Below, piece by piece: positions 23,134 to 34,686 of a stretch of DNA of 64,000 bases. The stretch comes from Gnetum montanum (lineage: Eukaryota; Streptophyta; Gnetopsida; Gnetales; Gnetaceae): NCBI GenBank assembly GCA_015680685.1, contig MNCI01007608.1, positions 56,489 through 120,488 on the forward strand. The letters run 5' to 3'. The notes under the pieces are model-generated. The model did no database searches. It was not told the DNA's origin and saw only the letters and a list, made by a program, of their open reading frames with translations. Position 1 is the first letter of the stretch. Every line of letters begins with the position of its first letter. The translations under genes were made by a program, and so were the position numbers.

Positions 23134-24099
23134 GGCACATGGAGGAAGTCAAGGCCAACACAATGACTAACGACAAGGACTTCATAGCTACACTAACCGA
23201 GGTGAAACAAATGCTAAAGCAAAAGAATACAATGTTGAGCCTATACGACCTGGTCATGACTTCATCTACTCACTACTAAGCATTGGCTCGAATCTTAGCA
23301 TCCATTTCTATTATAGAGGACATCCCTATAGATGAGGCATCCATCCATGCAATGATGTTATCCCCTACACCACAAGAATTGGGTTCAACATCCCTAGTGT
23401 TCTGCGATAATGTAGTCAAAGTGAACCTCGAACAAGGGGAGGTTACTATAGCTCCACCATGTTGGATAGTGTACCATTCGTAGAGTGCATGTCAATGATG
23501 GTACAACAACGAATGTGGTCCTATACTCCGTCATTGACAAACTAGGCCTAGTAGATGAAATTAGGCCAACAAAAACCACATGTCTAAAATCCTTCAATGG
23601 ATCACACATCATTGTCAAGGGTACAATCAACCTAGCTTTTGTGGTAGGAGAGCAATTCCCCACTAGTGCAAATTTCATTGTCATAAAGGAGATATCAAGT
23701 TTCAACATGATTCTAGGCAGGCCTTGGCTAGCCCAACTAAGGGCCATCTCCTGTCCCATCGACCAAGAAATCCACCTTCCATACGAAGGTGGTCAAGTTA
23801 TCATTCATGGTGATAACACTTCCTCTTCGACTATCCATGACATAGACATGGTGCAAGTTTCAAAAAAAATGTTCCTTGGTGGTACACCTACGACAACCAA
23901 TGCAGCACCTAAGGCTAACACACCCAAACAAGCAGTTGAAGCCAATAGCCTCCTAGACAATCTTAAGCCTTGCACACTCCCTAATCCACACCTAATTAGG
24001 AAGCAAATACATGACCAAGACTTTCCCTTCGCCAAAAATGTGCTAGGTGCTTGCCTACCCTTTGCCTTCATTGGCCATGCATTTCTAGTTTTTTCTTAG
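23134..24099 (+). pseudogene. Decayed aspartic protease region of element B
   Basis: After a broken stretch (MARILASISIIEDIPIDEAS at 23283) a 204-codon frame at 23485-24099 carries the retropepsin-like core: HVNDGTTTNVVLYSVIDKLG near the active site, TCLKSFNGSHIIVKGTINL (flap region), and FNMILGRPWLAQLRAISCP with the conserved LGRPW. The family's D-S/T-G appears as NDGTTTN. It is followed by HLPYEGGQVIIHGDN and a tail without pol motifs. The protease would mature the Gag precursor. The reading frame ends in the 3' untranslated region instead of running on into RT. Confidence 0.75.
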
Positions 24100-25727
24100 G
24101 TTGCATTTGTTCATGAATTTACATTGCACCTGCTTACCTAGTTTACAAACTACTACATTTTTTTTTATGAATTTCTACTTTTTTTACACATCCATCTACT
24201 TAGCTTATGCATTTCTTTTTAAAAACAATAAAAACATATGGCCCGAAAAGGCCTTAAACTAGCCTATGACCCAGAATGGCCTAAAACTATCACTTTTGCA
24301 TTACTTTTCTTTCATTCATACATTTTAACTCTATTTATGATAGGTGTTGCTTGATGTTGCTTTCATTCTAGTTGATTTTTGTAGGATCTTGTAGGCACCC
24401 AACATGACCATGCATGTATCATCACACCTTACACAAGCAAGGTAAGCACTAGTACTCTATGACTATAAACTGGCACAACCTATCCTTGGGTCATGATGTT
24501 AAACTAGCATAACAACTTATTCTTGGGTTATGATGTTAAACTAGCACAACATCCATTGTCTACTACGACATTAAACTAGCATCCAATAGTATACTAGGAC
24601 TATAAACTAGCACATCATGGTCTGCTAGGACCTTAAAATGGGTTCATGGTCTACCATGACTTTAAACTAGCATGTTTCTAATCTGATTTGAACACTTGTC
24701 ATTGCCTTCAGAGGACTCATAACATCATCACCCCAACACTTTCACTGGATTCCTGAGCACTTGCAACTAGCATAGCATTTGACATATTTGCAGCATCTTT
24801 GCATCTAGCACCTACAACATCTTCACATCTAACATTTACTCTAGCAATTCATGTTTTGTGGTTTTCTTGTCTTCTCTAAGTTGTGTTTGGAGGATGAAAC
24901 CTTGAAGGCAGTTGTACAAAGATGCATCTCATCACAATAGCAAGTCACCACATTGCACTGATATGCATGATTGAATTAGTTGAGCCACTCAAGAGTGTAC
25001 ATTCTCCTCATCCTTGTTACAACGTATGCACATCCACTCCTTCATCATAATATCCTCTGATCTTCCACCTATTCATGATTTCACATCCCTTTGATGCATA
25101 TGCATTGTGACCTATGTGGCATCTTCCTTCATGTCAACTGTAGAATCCATGGTGGATGTAACACAACTTGTTCCATTGGGAGCCTTTGATGGCTAGTTAA
25201 GGCCTGGGCAAATGTAATGCAAATCATCCCTGGGCGGAAACATCTATTCTATAGATGAAATGTGGTTGCATCAAAGAAAATCCCATCTTCTTGATGGCCA
25301 ACCTACAGCTAACATTCAGTAGTACGCTGAACCCACAAAAAAGAAAAGAGGAATGGGGAAAAACACATCCCCAAGTAAATTGACAATGTTGTAGTTTTGC
25401 AACTAGCCTAGTCTTGGATCGACTTTGACTCTCTCATGAGTACTCTAATGAGAGGTCAATGTTTCAAAGGAAAACTACTTCATTCCATGCTCACCGTCAA
25501 CCATGCTGACTTCCCATTTTACATCATGATTTTTCCACCATTTAAATTTCATCTCCCTAGCATTGCCTATACCCCTTGTCCCTCAGCATACCCTTATTCC
25601 CATGGCACTCTTGAGCATGGTGAAACAAAATTTGATCTTGTACTGATGAGTGATGTTGGTTTCATGACTGCTGTGGTGTTTTGTAATTCTTTGTTGACGT
25701 CTCTTGGGCCACTCCTCCAGACATAAA
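24100..25727 (+). other. 3' untranslated region of element B with tandem repeats
   Basis: No RT, RNase H or integrase motif is found. A degenerate array with TAAACTAGCAC as landmark occupies about 24450-24680 (landmarks at 24464, 24500, 24537, 24572, 24603 and 24663, so 29-38 bp apart). Tandem repeats in the 3' untranslated region are a known feature of Tat-lineage elements. A plus-strand frame at 25436-25726 shows no known motif. Confidence 0.7.
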
Positions 25728-25741
25728 CAAAGAGGGGCCAT
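25728..25741 (+). other. Polypurine tract of element B
   Basis: CAAAGAGGGGCCAT directly precedes the 3' LTR start TGAAACACC. The same arrangement occurs in element A on the other strand. Confidence 0.8.
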
Positions 25742-27258
25742 TGAAACACCACAAAATTTTGGGTCTTGGCATCTCGACTACAAGTTTGGCTAAGTGTCAA
25801 AATGGTGACACTTTGCCCATATCTTTCCAAGTGTTGAGTATAGTCAGCTCCAAACTGCTAGATTTGCAAAATTTTTCCAAGTGTCAAAATAATGACACTT
25901 TCTACACCTTATTATGTTGTGTAGCATAGCATAGTGTAGCATCCTATTATGTTGTGTAGCATAGCATAGTGTAGCACCCTATTATGCTATGTAACATAGC
26001 ACCCTATCATGATGCATAGTGTAGCACCATGTCTACTGCAGTGTAGCACCCTATCACACTATGTAGCATAGCACCATGTCTACTAAAGTGTAGGACCCTG
26101 TCACGTTGCGTAGCATAGCACCATGTCTACTGCAGCGTAGCACCACGTCTACTGTAGCGTAGCACCCATGTCTACTATAGCATAGCACCATGTCTACTGT
26201 AGCATAGCAACCATATCTACTATAGCATAGCACCATGTCTACTGTAGCGTAGCACCCTATCATGCTATGTAGCATAGCACCATGTTTACTGCAACATAGC
26301 ATCATGTCTATTACAGTGTAGTAACCATGTTTATTATAATGTAGCACGATGTCTACTATAGCATAGCACCTTGTCTACTACAGCATAGCACCCTATCTAC
26401 TATAGCATAGCACCTTGTCTACTACAGAGTAGCACCCTGTCTAGCGTTGCATGTCCCGCACGTAACATGGAATGAGTGTGGTCCCACCCACCGCACTACC
26501 ATGTGGCACCTGATCTACATTTTAGGCTAACCCTAGCCCTATAAATACAACTACACCATCTTTTGAAAAAGGAGGGGAGGAGGGTTAGCATTCATTTATA
26601 ACCAAGAATGAAGTTGGCTCTTCCATTTGGCATTTGGCACTTTGGCATCTTGGCACTTAGCTCCATGGGCAAATTAGACCCAAAGCACACTACACTATCA
26701 AAGAGGTATAGCTATACCACACGGTACACTGTAGCCCCATTGCAGCCCCATAGAACTTCACATAGTACACCATGGCTACCAACCTAGCAGGCATAGTCCA
26801 ACATAGTGAGCACTATACTTCATAGCCTGACACCACTGAGGCTATGACTACACTCCCACTATGCCTATTGTACACTGTGTATACCTTTGTGAATCAGCTA
26901 TATGCCCTCTTTTGGGATGGTGCATCTTCTTACTCAAACTCTCTTTTTGTCTTATTATTGCAGTTACTTTGCATTATCAAGTGTTTGATCATGTCTACTA
27001 TCCTGGTTACACACTTTGATACATTTTTACTATTGTGCATCCCACGTTTTCTTTCATTTCAACCATCGCATGTTACGTTTCAAAGTTACTACTTGCAAAA
27101 GGTTATTTGACACCTTGTAAGTCCCTGTCTGATTGACCAGACCGTTCAGGGCATCCCATTTTCATTTTCTCTAGCATGGCCCTCTCATAGATTTAGGGTT
27201 AGGTTGTACGCTCAATAACCTCTCGGTGTTCCAGCCATTGACATTTTTAGACATTACA
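25742..27258 (+). repeat. 3' LTR of element B
   Basis: 1517 bp, begins TGAAACACC and ends ACATTACA, so it keeps the TG...CA ends that the 5' copy has partly lost. It contains a longer minisatellite than the 5' copy and a TATAAATA box at 26540-26547. Confidence 0.9.
25900..26445. repeat. LTR minisatellite of element B (3' copy)
   Basis: About 545 bp of the same alternating units as in the 5' LTR, with extra copies of the TGTCTACTATAGCATAGCAC type. LTRs are identical at insertion, so the length difference of about 173 bp arose afterwards. The minus-strand open frame 26054-26347 is an artefact of the repeat. Confidence 0.85.
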
Positions 27259-27263
27259 GTAAC
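27259..27263. repeat. Target site duplication GTAAC, right (element B)
   Basis: Exact match to 18752-18756. Confidence 0.85.
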
Positions 27264-27490
27264 TTGTAAATTTAGTTGAATTTATGTGATAATGTTGATA
27301 CTATTCTTGTCATTTTTTATCAATTGTTGAATTGTTGTTCATGGTTATGTAATGTTGTAATGGTTATCTTTTGGGGGTGCAAGGGCTTCTTGAAATCGAT
27401 TCTTATGATCATTGAGCTGGTTGGACTCTTATGATGTATTAGCATTCCAAGACCCAACAATTTTCTTGTTAATATGGTTTGAATCGTGGC

Positions 27491-27832
27491 TCCCTTTGGT
27501 TTAGGCTTGGGGCCAAAGAGTTTTTGGCATTCTTACTTAATCAATTTAGTGTGATTTTATGGTCACACTTGGCCTTCGACACCATAATCATTATTGTGAA
27601 GACTTTGCTAGCCTAGTCTACTAACCTCATCATCAAATTTATTATGGATGTCCCTGTCACTTGTGTAGAGGGTGATCATCATGATGACATGTACACTATA
27701 GGCACATGCAAGTTATCCCATATTTGGGATATGTCTAATCTTATTTAGTATAATTCCAACAACATGTTAATGATAGGTCACCATGTCAAAATTTTGTTCC
27801 AAAAGCCTCTAGACACATTCTATCATTTGCAA
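27491..27832 (+). pseudogene. Exon remnant resembling an FCP1-type phosphatase domain
   Basis: One frame of about 114 codons with two stops reads FRLGAKEFLAFLLNQFSVILWSHLAF near its start and YNSNNMLMIGHHVKILFQKP near its end. This resembles the FCP1/CTD-phosphatase (HAD) pattern RPG--EFL-----F-V-LWS ... YNESNTLL-DDSPYK---NP. The acidic DD of that motif is GH here, and the N-terminal DLDGTL-like motif is not seen. It may be the first visible exon of the gene remnant that continues to 36700, or a separate fragment. The identification rests on two motifs only. Confidence 0.35.
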
Positions 27833-27915
27833 GTGTAATACTATCCTAAGTTTTATTCATCTTTGTTTTTCTATTAGGCTACTTGATTATAATAAGTTTA
27901 ATTTCTATGCTATAG

Positions 27916-30056
27916 GTATAGGGTAGAAAATGATGGATTGATCAAGAGTGATCATCTCTTATACTTAGCATATGTTACCTTGGAGGTTTTTGCTCAAGGT
28001 ACATATGTGAGGCTTACAATGTTCAAGTAGCTAAAAGATGATTTTGGTAGATACATATCTTGCTACTCCCAAGCCTACTATAGGTGTGTGGTCAACAAGA
28101 TTGCTCATGCTTGGTGGGTCATTCCATTTTTAGGCACTCATGCACTTGCAGCCTTTAGGATCCCAACATTGCTTCAACCAAGTAAGCAACTTAAAGATGC
28201 TCATATTTCAATTTTTTAGTTATTATTATCAGTGTTCCCTAATTGTGTTATTTTTCTAGTTACTTAGACTCAATTTTCCAATTGGTTTTGAATCTGTAGT
28301 TATGAGTTCAAGTTAAGATTTTATTAATTCTTATTATTTGTTTGATTTTTTTTTATTTTATACATTTTTTTTGATCTTATGCAATGTGCTTATTCTTGAA
28401 GGCTAACTAGTTGTCCATGTTATATTGTAGAGCCTATGCGAAAATCTATTGTTTCTATGATCAGTTTAGGATGTGTGGAGGAGAAACTTATCCTTAAGTA
28501 GAATGAAGTAGACTTAGCACAAGAGTGGATGGCTGGTAGAGCACCTAGAGAGAACTAGAAAAAGATTACCAATGTAGGTTTGCTTAATCTTTTTATGGTT
28601 TCAAACCCATCCATGCCTATAGTAGAGATGGTGAATATCATTGACTCATTTAAGAAAAGAGTTAAGAAATTCATCTCTCATGTTCATAGTGTACTTGTCA
28701 CTTTCACTGTTAATGAATCTACATTTAGTGGCCTCTTTAGCATACCTTACGATGGCATAAAAGCTTCCACAAAGGTAGGAAAAGAGGTGAGTCACATGGA
28801 AGAGGTGAAAGAATAGCTAAACAGTTATCATGGTAGGAATGGTTTGTCTCTACACTAGTGCTAGGTTGTGGAGGCTAATGAGATGTATTCATTATTTTTT
28901 AAAGGAATTTCCCATGTTACTATCATAGAAAAATATCCTTGGCATTTCACAAGCTTGTACCATGAAGAAGGTCCTCACTAAGGCTGCTCAATTCAACTAG
29001 GCTACTCACTTGGTCTCTAGAATATAGGATGAGATCCTAAAATTATGGAACAACCTTGAGATGATATGCCATATGAATCTTGCATTTTTTGTAGCATACA
29101 TATGTTTTCGAAATTTCTAGTGGTTAAGAAGAATGAAAAATGGATAAGTCATGATCCATCCCAATTTTCTAAACCTTGGGTAAAACACATTATTCTAGCC
29201 ACAAGTTCAGAACCCACTAGTGGAAGAGGATATTAGGGAGTTGATGTCTATTACCACTAAAATATTTAGTGGTGTACATTATCCTTCACTTGATAACATG
29301 GGGGAAAAACTTCATATTTCCTACAGGAATGCCAAAAAGGACAAGGAGTTACATGTAGAGGATGATGGTGCAACCAAAGCAAAGTTGAAGTAGCCACTAG
29401 TTAAGGAGATAGTTATTGTTGTAGAGTAGCTAGAAAAGAAGAGAATTTCCCTTAGGATTTGCTCAACACACCACCTTCTATAAGGTATGTTTTAGTTACA
29501 TTTTTGTTATTTACTTTTATTTTGTTTTTTTATGTTATTTTGTATATTTTTATGTCATGTTGTATGCATATTTATATTACTATGAGTTTTAGGCAAAATT
29601 GCTCACTTGTTCAACATTTTTCCTTTGCCATTCTTATAGGTAAAGCTCAAGAACTTGTAGCCCAGGTCACCATAGAGGTAGAGAGAAAATGGCAAGAGGA
29701 GGAGGGACCAAGTTAACAAGAAGGGATAGAACCAATTCCTAATGAATAATTAGAGGCATTGGATGCCATATTTGGAGACTCAACATTTGATGATGAGCCT
29801 TACATTGACATCGCCCATGGTTTTCTAGGTATTTATAGATTTTATTTTATGTGTTTCCTCCTATAGTGTTACATTGGAATTGGCTTTAATTTTAAGTTAA
29901 TTATTATACTTGTTGTAGTGGCTAAACCCCTTCCCAAAGCATCAACCTATACATTTTGTATGAAACCATAGGTGAAGGTACTTAACAAGATTGATTTCAT
30001 GCATGATATGATTGAACACATGGTTAATTGGTTGCAATAGATTACTCTTGATATTG
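27916..30056 (+). pseudogene. Multi-exon gene remnant, part upstream of element E
   Basis: I do not recognise the family. Exon-like frames joined by GT-AG introns are: 27916-28181 (YVRLTMFK, DDFGRYISCYSQAYYRCVVN, IPFLGTHALAAFRIP); intron 28182-28430; 28431-29484 (LNLFMVSNPSMP, VLVTFTVNESTFSGLFSIPY, then decayed); intron 29485-29639; 29640-29828 (KAQELVAQVTIEVERKWQEE, GDSTFDDEPYIDIAHG); intron 29829-29918; 29919-30056 (KVLNKIDFMHDMIEHMVNWL), then a GTAAGA donor. Stops break each large exon. The block around FTVNESTFSGLFSIPYDG faintly recalls the N-terminal part of putative plant transposon proteins. Element E inserted in the following intron. Confidence 0.5.
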
Positions 30057-30144
30057 GTAAGAACAATAGCATCTTTGCCTAATTTGTTTTTTTGTTTATG
30101 TATATATATTTTTATGTATTTTTTTATGGGTTTTTTTGAGTTTT

Positions 30145-30149
30145 ATGGT
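30145..30149. repeat. Target site duplication ATGGT, left (element E)
   Basis: ATGGT directly precedes the LTR start TGATGAATC and recurs at 35634-35638 after the 3' LTR. Confidence 0.85.
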
Positions 30150-30443
30150 TGATGAATCATGGTTTGTTAGGTGCTAATATTAGACCCTTGTTAACCAAGT
30201 GTTGATATTGGACCCATGTTATCAGATCCCTATTATTGGACCCTTGATATTTGATATGTGATATAGTGGTTCCTGTGTGAGCCTATAAATACACAATTGG
30301 GTGCACAAGAAATTCATGGGAAGTTACTATTAGAGTAGGATCTTTTTGTAATTTTTTCCTCTGAACCCTTTCCTCAGTGCATTCCTGTAGTGTGATGATT
30401 GTAATTGTATGGAACCTTTATTCGAGTGTAATGTACTTGGACA
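30150..30443 (+). repeat. 5' LTR of element E (first part, cut by gap)
   Basis: Matches the start of the 3' LTR (34687 onward): TGATGAATCATGGTTTGT, GAGCCTATAAATAC, AAATTCATGGGAAGTTA and TTTATTCGAGTG. It is about 90 bp shorter over the shared part because it has fewer of the GATAT-type U3 repeats. A TATAAATAC box lies at 30284-30292. Confidence 0.85.
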
Positions 30444-31273
30444 NNNNNNNNNNNNNNNNNNNNNNNNNNNNNNNNNNNNNNNNNNNNNNNNNNNNNNNNN
30501 NNNNNNNNNNNNNNNNNNNNNNNNNNNNNNNNNNNNNNNNNNNNNNNNNNNNNNNNNNNNNNNNNNNNNNNNNNNNNNNNNNNNNNNNNNNNNNNNNNNN
30601 NNNNNNNNNNNNNNNNNNNNNNNNNNNNNNNNNNNNNNNNNNNNNNNNNNNNNNNNNNNNNNNNNNNNNNNNNNNNNNNNNNNNNNNNNNNNNNNNNNNN
30701 NNNNNNNNNNNNNNNNNNNNNNNNNNNNNNNNNNNNNNNNNNNNNNNNNNNNNNNNNNNNNNNNNNNNNNNNNNNNNNNNNNNNNNNNNNNNNNNNNNNN
30801 NNNNNNNNNNNNNNNNNNNNNNNNNNNNNNNNNNNNNNNNNNNNNNNNNNNNNNNNNNNNNNNNNNNNNNNNNNNNNNNNNNNNNNNNNNNNNNNNNNNN
30901 NNNNNNNNNNNNNNNNNNNNNNNNNNNNNNNNNNNNNNNNNNNNNNNNNNNNNNNNNNNNNNNNNNNNNNNNNNNNNNNNNNNNNNNNNNNNNNNNNNNN
31001 NNNNNNNNNNNNNNNNNNNNNNNNNNNNNNNNNNNNNNNNNNNNNNNNNNNNNNNNNNNNNNNNNNNNNNNNNNNNNNNNNNNNNNNNNNNNNNNNNNNN
31101 NNNNNNNNNNNNNNNNNNNNNNNNNNNNNNNNNNNNNNNNNNNNNNNNNNNNNNNNNNNNNNNNNNNNNNNNNNNNNNNNNNNNNNNNNNNNNNNNNNNN
31201 NNNNNNNNNNNNNNNNNNNNNNNNNNNNNNNNNNNNNNNNNNNNNNNNNNNNNNNNNNNNNNNNNNNNNNNNN
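30444..31273. other. Assembly gap, 830 N
   Basis: By comparison with the 3' LTR and with element F, the gap should hold about 560 bp of LTR plus about 475 bp of leader and gag start, so the true length is probably closer to 1.0 kb. Confidence 0.95.
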
Positions 31274-32651
31274 TGTATGGAACAATATTGATAATGGGTG
31301 GCAAAAACTTAAGTTCTTTCCTACGACACTTGTTGGCCAAGAAAAAGTATGGTATAGGTCCTTAAGACCAAAATCAATTCAATGTTGGCCAAAAATGGTA
31401 GAACTCTTCAATGAAAGATATCAAACCTATGAAAGAGTGTTAAACTTAAGGAAACAAATCCAAGAGTGGAAAAAAGTGCAACATGAACCCTTGGACATGG
31501 CCTTAGAAAGATATTATGCATTGTTAAACAACTGCCCAAGCCATGGGTTTTCCGAGGAAAGGCTAATGTACCACATCATAGATGGGCTCCATAATGAGAC
31601 AAGGGAAACCCTAGGGATGTATGACCAAGGTCAACTATATGAGCTACAAAGCCACCAATTCCAAGAGCTTATTAAGTAGGTGGAAAAAGAAGAAGGAGAA
31701 ATGGCTAAATGGGAGAATATTGAAAGCTCTCAATGGGATCAAAATCTTGAATTAGCAAAGGTCCATGATCATAAAGAGGAGAAATCAACTCACCTCAAGG
31801 AGGTGGAATTATCTTTGCCAATGCTACAATCACTAGATGAAATTGAGGCAAAGATCAATAAGATGATAAAATGGATGCATGAAAAATGTGGAGAATATAC
31901 CAACAATATTAGAGGTAGAACCATGAAGAACCAAGAAGTAGGAAAAAACACCCTTAGACAATTGAAAAGAAGGGTTGAAAAGAATAAGAACTCAACTACT
32001 AATCATACATATCAATGTAACATTTACCTATACGATCACCCCAAAGGTCAATTCCTAATCATGTTACATTTACATGAGCATTGGGGGAGAATGCTACATC
32101 CAGAGTTCATACAAAAATATTGTGTTCAATCATAGTGGAAAAAATCCCAGTCATGGGGGAGGCCACCCTCAAACTGGTCACACCCTTCATATCATCTGAA
32201 CCCAAGTGCTTATTACGTTTAGCATCTTGTTTCCCCAACCAAGTCAACATCTTCTATCTCACCATGTTGTTATTATTCTCCTAAGCACTATCAGCCCACA
32301 TCCTTTTCAACAAGATCACCACCTCATGTGCCTTACACTTCTTCTCACCCTCAATATTCTCATCCTTCACCTCCTTCTAAATCACCACCTGTTGTTCCAG
32401 AAGGTTTTGCACCATAGCATCAACCCATGAATGTCACTTGTGCTGCTACTGTCAATAGTAGTGGAGGTCCTCCACAACACCAAAAGTATCCTTTCTTTAG
32501 ACATGACCATAGGAAGGGACTACATAGTTTTGAGACCATTGCACCCTTCCACTCAGCACAAGTTCAACACTATGGTGCATCCTTCTCCTTGAATCCAATA
32601 CCTTGTGTTACCTTATCAGGGTCACTAATCAAAACTCTAACAACTATGTAG
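31274..32651 (+). pseudogene. Decayed gag of element E
   Basis: One continuous frame, broken only by five TAG stops, from inside the gap to 32651. It reads KVWYRSLRPKSIQCWPKMVE, LFNERYQTYERVLNLRKQIQ, EWKKVQHEPLDMALERYYAL, LNNCPSHGFSEERLMYHIID and GLHNETRETLGMYDQGQLY, which is the retrotransposon gag domain. A helical segment follows (DEIEAKINKMIKWMHEK), then NIYLYDHPKGQF in the place of a C-x2-C-x3-H-x4-C knuckle whose Cys residues are kept in F, a Pro/Ser/Tyr-rich tail, and PQHQKYPFFRHDHRKG. The TAG at 31677-31679 stands where F has Gln. The start lies in the gap. Confidence 0.85.
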
Positions 32652-34678
32652 TCCAATGAATATAGCCATGTAGGGAGACAAATCGATTGTTGCATATCAT
32701 CTTATGGTCAAGGGTGCGATAGTGGGTCAACTCCATATCAATTAAACTCATCTTCTAACTTTCCCCACTATGTGAACTTTAATACATTGTGTGCACCCCA
32801 ATTTGGGTACCTTCCAACCACAAAATCAAAAGACACCTAGTGGTTTGGATATGACCAAGTTCCAATATTTCTGAAATGCCTGGATCCAACCCTTCCATTT
32901 ATTAATTCTCACTATGATCAAAAGTTTNACTCTGGGTATGATGATATTCTTAACATCATTAAAACTTAAAGTGATTTTGTACTCATTATACCCAAAATAA
33001 AGAAGGATGGACTAAGAGGGAATGGCTAGGGTATGACATCAAGGGGACTTGTGGATTCTTTTTGGTGACATCTGTAGGAGTTATCATGCAGCTTGGGTGT
33101 ACTAATATCCTTGTAGATCTAATGAAAAAAGGAAGTTAGAGTATTAAAAGCACCTAATAAAGAAACCCAATACTATTCTAGAGGGGTTCCACTAGAAAGA
33201 CATGCACCCATGCTTGAAGGTAGGTGGCTTCTCTAGATTATGCATAAAAAAAGATAGAGAGAAGAGAAAGTGTGCCAAAGTGTCTAGAAAAAAATAAATG
33301 TGCTGCAAAGAAATTCCAAATCACTCCTCCCTTGAACAAAATGCCAAGTGATTGTACGCATTACTATCATGATGCTCTTATGGTTTTCCATCATTGAATG
33401 AAGCAATGTGATGTCATTGATCGGAGGATAGGCTTGGTCTTAATTTTGGAGCGATGGGCTAATGACACATTAATCATACCCTACACTCAAGATTCATTGT
33501 ACCTTGGGTTAGTTACGCCATGTCCCAATCTCTGCAATCCCTTCTACAATTCATCCCATATCACTATTCAAGAATTTTTTTGTGTCTTGTGTGGCGTAGA
33601 ATTCATACATCATTGCGATGGTATCTAACATGTGTGTGTTTTGTTGCATTAGTATAGATTACATTTAACCCTTCTAGTGCCTATGAACATTTTTAGGTGT
33701 GGTTACGTAAGGGCATTATAGGTTGGAACCTACTTCGGGGAGGATCCACTTACATGAATTTTGTAATTTGTACTTGTTGCACACCACCACATTATTTTAT
33801 ACCCTCCAAGAACTTCATTATCAAATCTATTCTTTCCTTTATCATCATTTTATCAAAAGTTCCTCAAAACTATTACATGTCCTTTGATGTGTCACCTAAA
33901 CAAACCAGCTCTGACATTAAAATTTTAGGGAAACTTCCTTGAAAAACTTTCTAACTCTAAAATCACACTAAGAAAAGAATTCAACAATTACTAAAGGCAA
34001 TAAGTAAGGTATAAAATAATTAAACTTCTTTCAATAACCTTACTAACAATTGATCTTTGTGTGATTATAGATGGCCCATAAAAGAGAACAATAAGGAGGA
34101 CCTTCTCAAGGTGCAACTAAATGCCTAGGGGGAGGTAGAAGCTACAGACCTCATGTAGAACATGTAGAACAAGAGGCACAATCATTTAGCATCTATCAAG
34201 GAACTCTAGTCACTACACAATTTGGCCAAGTAAAAGGTGGAGAGGTTAGGGCCTAAGCCTATGAAGAGGAACAACGGCTATTTGTAGCATGGCATGTCAA
34301 GGCCAATCAAGTGTTCCCATAGCTGCTGTGTCCATGGGAAGTGCTAACTTCATCAAACATTGGAACATTAGCATGGAGAACTCATAATCCTTGGATAGAA
34401 GAGCAGAAACATAAAACACTTCTTCAATGATATCAATCTCAGAAGCCTAGTGCATAGGATAAAGGAAATGCACCCATGGAGGGACCATCACCTCCTAGAA
34501 CCACAAGTTCCAAAAAAATTTTGTAATTCTATGTCTATGTCCTAATTTTTTTTTGTTCAATCCCACACTACAACATGAATAATTCCTAGTTAGTTAATAA
34601 TCCCATACCTATCCACTATGTAATCAATTGGACTTATTCTCGTTTTGTTTAACTCAAGGACAAGTTGTTATTCAATCG
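32652..34678 (+). other. Post-gag internal region of element E
   Basis: No PR, RT, RNase H or integrase motif is visible. The region is homologous to 48161-50300 of element F (minus), including ACATCTGTAGGAGTTA-CATGCAGCT and GTGGTTACG-AAGGGCATTATAGG. Around 34085-34130 the plus frame reads NKEDLLKVQLNA and F reads the same words, which suggests a former ORF end. Open frames at 33398-33628 and 33697-33942 have no recognisable family; the second is also open in F (48928-49125). Confidence 0.55.
32928..32928. other. Single N at an assembly join
   Basis: Element F has about 280 bp of T-rich sequence between the parts that flank this N in E, so the N probably conceals missing bases. Confidence 0.6.
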
Positions 34679-34686
34679 TGGGGGTA
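34679..34686 (+). other. Polypurine tract of element E
   Basis: GTGGGGGTA ends directly at the 3' LTR start. F and G have ATGGGGGTA at the same place on the minus strand. Confidence 0.7.

Larger units (their letters stand above)
18757..27258 (+). mobile_element. Complete Tat-type element B, gag-protease only (non-autonomous)
   Basis: An 8.5 kb element with 5' LTR (18757-20095), PBS (20101-20119), leader minisatellite, decayed gag and protease (about 20644-24099), a 3' untranslated region with tandem repeats, PPT (25728-25741) and 3' LTR (25742-27258), flanked by perfect GTAAC duplications. No RT, RNase H or integrase motif is found between the protease and the PPT, and 1.6 kb is too short for a pol. 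Gag and protease sequence match element C. The structure is that of a TR-GAG-like element that needs pol from a relative. LTR sequence differences indicate an old insertion. Confidence 0.85.

Noticed and set aside
23805-24071. 88-codon minus-strand frame, and the similar ones at 22821-23063 and 23394-23759
   Set aside because: They are antisense to the gag-linker and protease of element B.
26054-26347. 97-codon minus-strand Cys/Tyr/Val-rich frame
   Set aside because: It is an artefact of the LTR minisatellite of element B, antisense to the element.
30330-31365. Four long open frames of more than 300 codons on both strands
   Set aside because: They consist almost wholly of undetermined residues over the 830 N gap.
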